Shown piece by piece: positions 58,630 through 64,000 of a stretch of DNA of 64,000 nucleotides. The stretch comes from Sthenelais limicola (Eukaryota > Annelida > Polychaeta > Phyllodocida > Sigalionidae), in the NCBI GenBank assembly GCA_942159475.1, contig OW804097.1:2583357-2647356 (forward strand). Direction: 5' to 3'. The number at the start of each line of letters is the position of its first letter. Position 1 is the first letter of the stretch. Under the pieces are notes generated by a model. It searched no databases and was not told the DNA's origin. It saw only the letters and a list, made by a program, of their open reading frames with translations. The position numbers and the translations under genes are program-made.

Positions 58630-60260
58630 TGACGGAAATGTCCATGACTTTTTGGGTTGACATTTATAGTTTTTGATGTATTTGTCTGAATAGTCAATGA
58701 TGTGCTTGCTTGGCTGGCTGAATGTCCAAACCTGAATCCATACTGATGTAAATATAGCAATTCACTTGTTTCGAGGTAAAAATAAAATTGATGGTGTATG
58801 AATTTTTCTAATATTTTTGCCGGAAATTTTATTATAGTGTTGGTCTAATTTGAGGTATTATTTCTTGATCCTTTTTTAACAGTGGTAATATAGTGGCCGT
58901 TTTAAATTCGTTGTGTATTTCTTTTGGGGCCAAGGTTAAATTACATGTAAATTGTAATATGTAAACATGGCTTCAGGACCCTTGTAGGCTGGTTTATAAT
59001 TCCTGGTGCTTTGTTATTCTTTGTTATTTTAATGCACTCGAAAATTTCAGAGATTGTAAATTGTATGAAGGAAAATCTAGTTATAGTTTAGCGCTCTTTT
59101 CCTGATGGAAGAGGGGGAAAGGCCAGATGCTTTGGTCATTTAAGTGTCATAAAACGTCGCCTATATGATACCGGTACATAGACAGAACTACCCGGAATTC
59201 GAGGCGAGAGTGAATATTCACCGATGACGGTCAAGGGGCAGTAGCCCCGCGACCGTCATCGGTGAATATTCACGACGCCAAGAATCCAACGATTGTTCTG
59301 TGTTTATTTCACCCCGCACATTAAATTAATCTTAAACTAACTTGATCTACAGCGATTTTGAGGAATAAATTGTTAAATAATTAGTTCTTTAGCTTGATTC
59401 GCTTAGAAAACATGGCTCCGAAGAAGGGCAGGAACTGGTGAAGATCAGAAAGCATGCATGCGCACAGTGGACCAAAAACTAGGTCGGCCATGTATTTCCC
59501 GCAGGCAATATCACATCAGTTACTGACCAGCTAAACAAGATACAGAGCCTATGTTATCTCTATAGACTGAGCATATCAATGGTGAAATAAGGGCTATTAT
59601 GGCCGAGCTTCGAGGGGAGAGGATTAAAGCTAAAACAGTAGGAACTTTCCCCAAAATTGGGTTGAGGGAAGCAATCCGAGGCTATGGCCCAGCTGCTTTT
59701 TTAAATTTTATGAGGATGTGAACTGATTAACAGGGACTAATGGAATGCCTTCTTCCAATCCTCGACATCAGAGAAAAATCCCCACAATAAAATTACCCTG
59801 CCATAAACTATACCTCTTCATCCTTTAAAATTACTTCATCGGCTGAGAACTATTGGGCCTGGAGATGGAATTGAGTTCCTCACTTAAGAGTGGTTAAATC
59901 TTTGCTAAATTTTTCTCCAACTGATGACAAGAAATTATTAAATATTTCTAAAGCCTTTATTCCTTTTTTACGAATTTATTTATCGTTTTTTTTGTCTTAA
60001 CTTTGTCTGGAGTCATTCACTTGATTAAGGGTTTTATTGTGGTCCCAAACGTGTTTGTTATCTTTTGGGTCTTTCATGAGCTCCTCTCTTAGATGATTAG
60101 TTTTTAATGTTTGTAATTTTGAGTTAACCTGATTTCTCAATTGTTTTGCGCTATTCTAGTCCATTTCATTGTTTATTTCTCTAGCCTTTTTGAATGCTGT
60201 ATCTCTATTTTTTGCTAGTTCACTGAAATGGGGTGTGTACCAGCAAGGTCTCTCCCTGAT
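58630..60260 (-). pseudogene. Decayed antisense LINE reverse transcriptase, interrupted
   Basis: Read on the minus strand, the order of LINE ORF2 motifs is preserved. The linker reads RERPCWYTPHFSELAKNRDT (near 60250-60190), then FNNFLSSVGEKFSKDL (near 59940-59900). After an interruption come FTISEIFECIKI and NNKAPGI (near 59070-59000), KKG (near 58880), KILEKF (near 58815) and HQYGFRFGHSASQA (near 58750-58710). Many stops and frameshifts show a dead copy. The endonuclease and the YADD half are missing. About 600 bp near 59140-59745 do not fit the LINE and look inserted. Confidence 0.75.
59140..59745. mobile_element. Insertion in the LINE, carrying a foldback hairpin and short frames
   Basis: This segment breaks the LINE motif order. 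Its left part holds a perfect 23-bp inverted repeat (59210-59232 and 59251-59273, starting GTGAATATTCACCGATGACG), with a small GGGGC-AGTA-GCCCC hairpin in the loop and imperfect arms extending about 30 bp further. To the right, ATG at about 59412 reads MAPKKGRNW then stop. A second plus-strand frame near 59590-59720 reads HINGEIRAIMAELRGERIKA and continues to a stop. Boundaries and target duplications are not determined. Confidence 0.45.
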
Positions 60261-61162
60261 GTTTTTATATGTTTTTATTGAACACATACAATCAAGATAA
60301 AAATTTATTCTATCAAGCATAACATTCCAGCATTAATTAACGTCTCTGGACTCCTGAGCAACCGACACGCCCTCTGGAGGGCGGATTTAGCCCATCTTAA
60401 CACCCCCTTACGTTGCCCAAATCATCCGCGTCTTTTCTCTATTATGGAAGACCCGTATGTATGGCCTTGTTTTCTATGTATTCCCATGTAAATGGCCACC
60501 ATTACATCGTCTGTAAGGCAAGTTGTGTTCCTCCTGATGTCTTTTTAGGGGACGACTTATGTATAATATGGTAAAGGAAACTAGCAATTTTAAATATAAA
60601 GAGTGTTTGGCTCCCATCCCTTTCAGACCTCCTCTGCTCTCGGACCTACTCCAGTAGCACACACTTGTGTGTACTTGTGTCTCTGCCTACGCGAGCCCTC
60701 CCTGCTCCAACCACAGTATAGTGGTTCCCTCCCTGCTCCAACCACGGTATAGTGGGCTGCCACTACCCATGGGGAGCAGGTCTTATACATAAACATTAAC
60801 AAGGAAGAGAGAGTGGTGGAAGCAGGGCGGGGTGGTGGGCAGTCATTAAAAGTGAGAAAAACGACAACTATAAGAACAAATACAGACAATAAAATAAGTA
60901 CAGCAAGCAAAACTACTAGCGGGTAAAATTTCTGGACTGATAGAATTCATCCCAGTCACTATCTCTTGCTCAACGCCAAGGCTTGCTACATCAAAATTAG
61001 CTTACTGGTACTAATAGCTACTAATGCTACATTCAGATCTCCATATTTTTTTAAAATGTCAATTTTGTTTTGTCTTTTGTGTTCAGTTCCTTTAGAGCTA
61101 AAACGTCAGACAACACTACCTAAATATATATGCATTGTGCTCAGTGTTCTGTTACTTTCCAG
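60261..61162. other. Intergenic or intronic, no gene supported
   Basis: The only structure seen is an imperfect tandem duplication at about 60700-60755 (CCCTCCCTGCTCCAACCAC units). If the exons at 61163-63431 have upstream partners, part of this would be intron. Confidence 0.35.
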
Positions 61163-63431
61163 TGGCCAAGTTCATCACCAGAATGTCACGTGTTATAGCA
61201 AAGCGTAGGTACACAAGGTTGCAATGTCTGGCCATAATTGCCCGTAGCATACGCATAGGATCACTTAAAGGGACACCTTCAGAGTCAGTGTCATTCTCTT
61301 CAGATACCCTGAAACTTAAAATGACATGTAAGTATTAAAACACTTCTCAACCATTGGGAATCTAACAAGCAGTATTGCTATACCTTGTGTAAATCATTAT
61401 TTAAATTAAATTCTTATTGGACTTACTTAGTTGCTTTATAGGAGGTCGGAGTGGTCTAGTGGTTAAGGCATAGGACTCTAAACCTAGAAGTTCCTAGAGT
61501 CTTGGATTTGAATCCCATAGCATCTTATCAAAATTGTCATTTCACCTCCCAGTCTGGGTTACCAAAGGTCAGCCATCTGTATAGCAGCCTATGGTTATAC
61601 ACATGTAAACGAACCATTGCTAATATGAAAAGAGCAAGGTATAGGATCCCGTTAGCATGTTTCCTCTTACCCTGATAGAACCAGATATACCAAAAGTATG
61701 GTGTCAAAACAGGGCATAAAGTAATCGATTCCCCCCTCCTTGCTTTAAAATTTGACTGTTGATTCTATTCCAGCTGAGCACAGTCTTGGGGGCAGACTTG
61801 TGGACCTTACAATCAAAGCAAAGGAGATTGTGCAGATAGTTGCATTCTTTGGTGATGCAATGCCAGTGATATTTCTGACAACTTCCCCACGATGTGCAGC
61901 TAATATTAGGAAAAGTTGTGAGATGAACTCCAAAGATGGCCCTTACTTTGATCCTAGGAGTTTAGGTATAATAATTACATCATTTAATTAGTTATTTATT
62001 ATTGTTGAAGCATTGAGGCTGGAGATCTTCTGATATTCTCATTACCAAGAAAGAGATGCCAGTGTAATGAAAAGTGCTGTATGTAATGATATTCTGTTAG
62101 AAATAAAACCCTATACTTTATCATATTAAGTCTAATCTTAACTAAGAACTCTGCAAGGGAGTATTTCCTCAGTATTGTTCTTCAAAATTAATCAGATAAA
62201 CTATTTTTGTCCTTTTAGTAAAAAGCCACAAGAGAATGACCATTCTCCTGCGTGAGATATCAGAGGAGCAAGTTGGACAGTTTACTAAGATTTGTCATGC
62301 TATTGAAAAGGCCCATCCGGCAGTCTCACACGGAAACTTGCTCAAGATTGTAGATGCTGACCAGGCAAATGGGATCCTGGTCAAAAGTACTCCAATCTTT
62401 TCCAGCGCCACAGGATTAGCAGCCATACAGTCAATGTACAGTAAGGTTGATTCTGAAGGAGGAATGTCACCTGCTAAACTAGAAACTAATATAGTCTGCC
62501 AACGTCTGGCCATAATTGCCCGTAGTATACGCATAGGATCACTTAAAGGGACACCTTCAGAGCCAGTCTTATTCTCTTCAGATAACCTAAAACTTAAAAT
62601 GACATGTAAGTATCAAAACACTTCTCAACCGTTGGGAATTTAACAAACTCTATTGCTATACCTTGTGTAAATCATTATTTGATTAGAATGGATTGACATA
62701 TTGCCATTCATGGTAGGTCACAAACAGAAAAATGTCATCTGTGAAATTGCATCTGTCTCATCATAAAAAACTGATCTCAGAGCCTAGTAAGGATCATCTG
62801 CTTTATTATCTACACAGAGGATACAAATTAAAGCTGCATTGTCAGCTATCAAGATAAAACAAATCTTACTTACTCATATTTTGACTTACATGACTAAATT
62901 TGTCAATATCCTGCTGCTTATATATATGTTAAACAAGAATTCAAAATGGCCAAGAGAAACCGTAAGTGATGATAAGTGAAGGCTCAGAAGGTATTTAGGT
63001 AGGTCCTCCAAATGCAAATGGGGAAGTTTTAAGTTTGAGAAGCCCTGTAACAAAAAAAAACAACTGGACGAAATCCTCCAAAATTTTGGTCCAATGGCTT
63101 TTAGATGGGTTGAAAAAGTAGGAAATGTTCAGTTCTTGACCAATGTCGACTGAGAGTGCAGCTTTAAGAGACTTTGTACTCACTTCCTTGCTATATGATC
63201 ATATATAATAATGTGACTTGATTTTATTATATATTCCAGCTGAGGACAGATTCGGGCGCAGACTTGTGGACCTTACAATCAAAGCAAAGGAGATTGTGCA
63301 GATATTTGCGTACTTTGGTGGTGCAATGCCAGTGATATTTCTGACAACTTCCCCACAATGTGCGGCAGATGTTAGGAGAAGTTGTGAGATGAACTCAAAA
63401 GATGGCCCTTACTTTGATCCTAGGAGTTCAG
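61163..63431 (+). CDS. Four internal exons of an unrecognised protein with duplicated exon pairs
   Basis: Exons at 61163-61327, 61774-61965, 62219-62605 and 63240-63431 (165, 192, 387 and 192 nt) all begin and end in phase 1. They have AG acceptors and GTAAGT or GTATAA donors and join to 312 residues without a stop. Exons 2 and 4 encode the same 64-residue module (GRRLVDLTIKAKEIVQIFAY, later MPVIFLTTSP, then SCEMNSKDGPYFDPRS). Exons 1 and 3 share a C-terminal module (CLAIIARSIRIGSLKGTPSE, then FSSD-LKLKMT). The third exon has a longer lead with SEEQVGQFTKICHAIEKAHP. Intron edges are duplicated too. Start and end exons lie outside or are unseen. The pattern loosely recalls the stalk regions of adhesion-type receptors, but this is a weak impression and no function is claimed. 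Confidence 0.68.
61441..61530 (+). repeat. tRNA-Ser/Leu-derived SINE head
   Basis: The sequence has an A box (TGGTCTAGTGG), a long variable-arm-like stretch and a B box-like GATTTGAATCC in tRNA spacing, as in class II tRNAs. The anticodon stem does not pair properly and no acceptor stem closes, so this is a SINE head and not a functional tRNA gene. It lies in the intron between the first two right-end exons; the body probably extends to about 61690. Confidence 0.6.
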
Positions 63432-64000
63432 GTATAATAATTACATCATTCAATTGTACAGACGATGCGAGAACGAAACCCCCTGCCTCAAGGAGCTACC
63501 ATGCTACTGGTATTTGATCTGTCTGGTGGTTATATTAAATACTCATTTTCAGCATATTGCAACGTTCGATATCTTGAAACGTACTACTTATGTAGAATTG
63601 TGTATCGAAATAAAAATATGTTTAAAAAAAATTTTTAAAAAATAGATGGACGAAAGGCGAACTTGCCTGAAAGATTTATGACACATTGTGATTTATAGAT
63701 TGCAGGAAGGCCAACTTGCCTGAAAGATTGCTTGAAAGCTTGTGTGAAATAAAATCATGAGAACAACAAAATAAAATCATGAGAATAAGAAAGTGTAGAT
63801 TTGTGTACCAAAATCAGTGTACATATTTCCGAGTCTGGACCCATGACTAGTGGTTACATAATGTGGCTTGTGTAAGTCTAGGCAGAGGTGGCTTGTGACG
63901 AGGTGTGAGTGACAGATCACCAACTGAGAGTGAGAAGAGCCCATAACTAGTTGCATAGCCAGTGACTCATTGTCAGAATGACTGACTGATTCTCAAGCAT
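63432..64000. other. Right edge, no further exon identified
   Basis: After the last recognised donor at 63432 no convincing exon is seen before the window ends. A short segment is repeated (GCCTGAAAGATT near 63665 and 63717; AAAATCATGAGAA near 63750 and 63771). Confidence 0.35.

Noticed and set aside
61441..61530. Functional tRNA gene
   Set aside because: The promoter boxes fit, but the anticodon stem and acceptor stem do not pair, so I treat it as a SINE head.

Overview
The window is nuclear DNA from a eukaryote, most likely an invertebrate animal. Coding exons are split by GT-AG introns, AATAAA signals follow stop codons, two tandem paralogs encode UDP-glycosyltransferases with the animal family signature, and the intergenic DNA is dense with eukaryotic transposon types (CR1/L2/jockey-like LINE remnants, hAT-like, PIF/Harbinger-like, CACTA-like elements, a tRNA-derived SINE). 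I cannot name the species. No prokaryotic operon, rRNA gene, intact tRNA gene or CRISPR array is visible.

Layout. Positions 1-19580 are one very large satellite of 32-bp monomers, split in two by a 4.07-kb inverted-repeat transposon whose ends (CACTGG, 3-bp AGG target duplication) look CACTA/EnSpm-like. A 450-bp foldback element and a 71/75-bp minisatellite follow (19725-21636). From about 22.07 to 41 kb lies a UDP-glycosyltransferase tandem duplication: copy 1 (23273-30365) and copy 2 (38728-40818), each with a 70-codon first exon and a 447-codon second exon. The copy 1 intron carries a 5.14-kb element with ~550-bp terminal inverted repeats, which contains a LINE fragment, which is itself broken by a 1.18-kb hAT-like element; copy 2 preserves the empty site. 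Between the paralogs lie a LINE 3' end, doubtful reading frames, an Arg/Ser-rich gene or pseudogene on the minus strand (33009-32440), a possible terminal exon pair (35453-35713) and a 1.24-kb pure-pyrimidine tract.

From 41 to 50 kb the region is dominated by transposons. Two copies of one 2279-bp hAT-like element sit 3984 bp apart with different 5-bp target duplications; they have no length difference and no base difference in any stretch I compared. Each carries a nested 345-bp Harbinger-like MITE. A two-exon gene of unknown function (50553-53660, 389 aa, RGG-rich N-terminus) follows, with a 4-bp-TSD MITE family present in its intron and twice downstream. A decayed antisense LINE (58630-60260), interrupted by a foldback-containing insertion, precedes four phase-1 internal exons of an unrecognised gene built from duplicated exon pairs (61163-63431).

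How the parts relate. The glycosyltransferases are the only confidently named genes. Their predicted catalytic dyad is altered: Gln replaces the family His in both copies, and the Asp is retained in copy 1 but is Gly in copy 2. Amino-acid changes are concentrated in residues 92-323, while exon 1 and residues 324-507 are almost unchanged. Most remaining sequence is repeats, and most long open frames outside the genes listed are by-products of repeats, low-complexity DNA or antisense reading.
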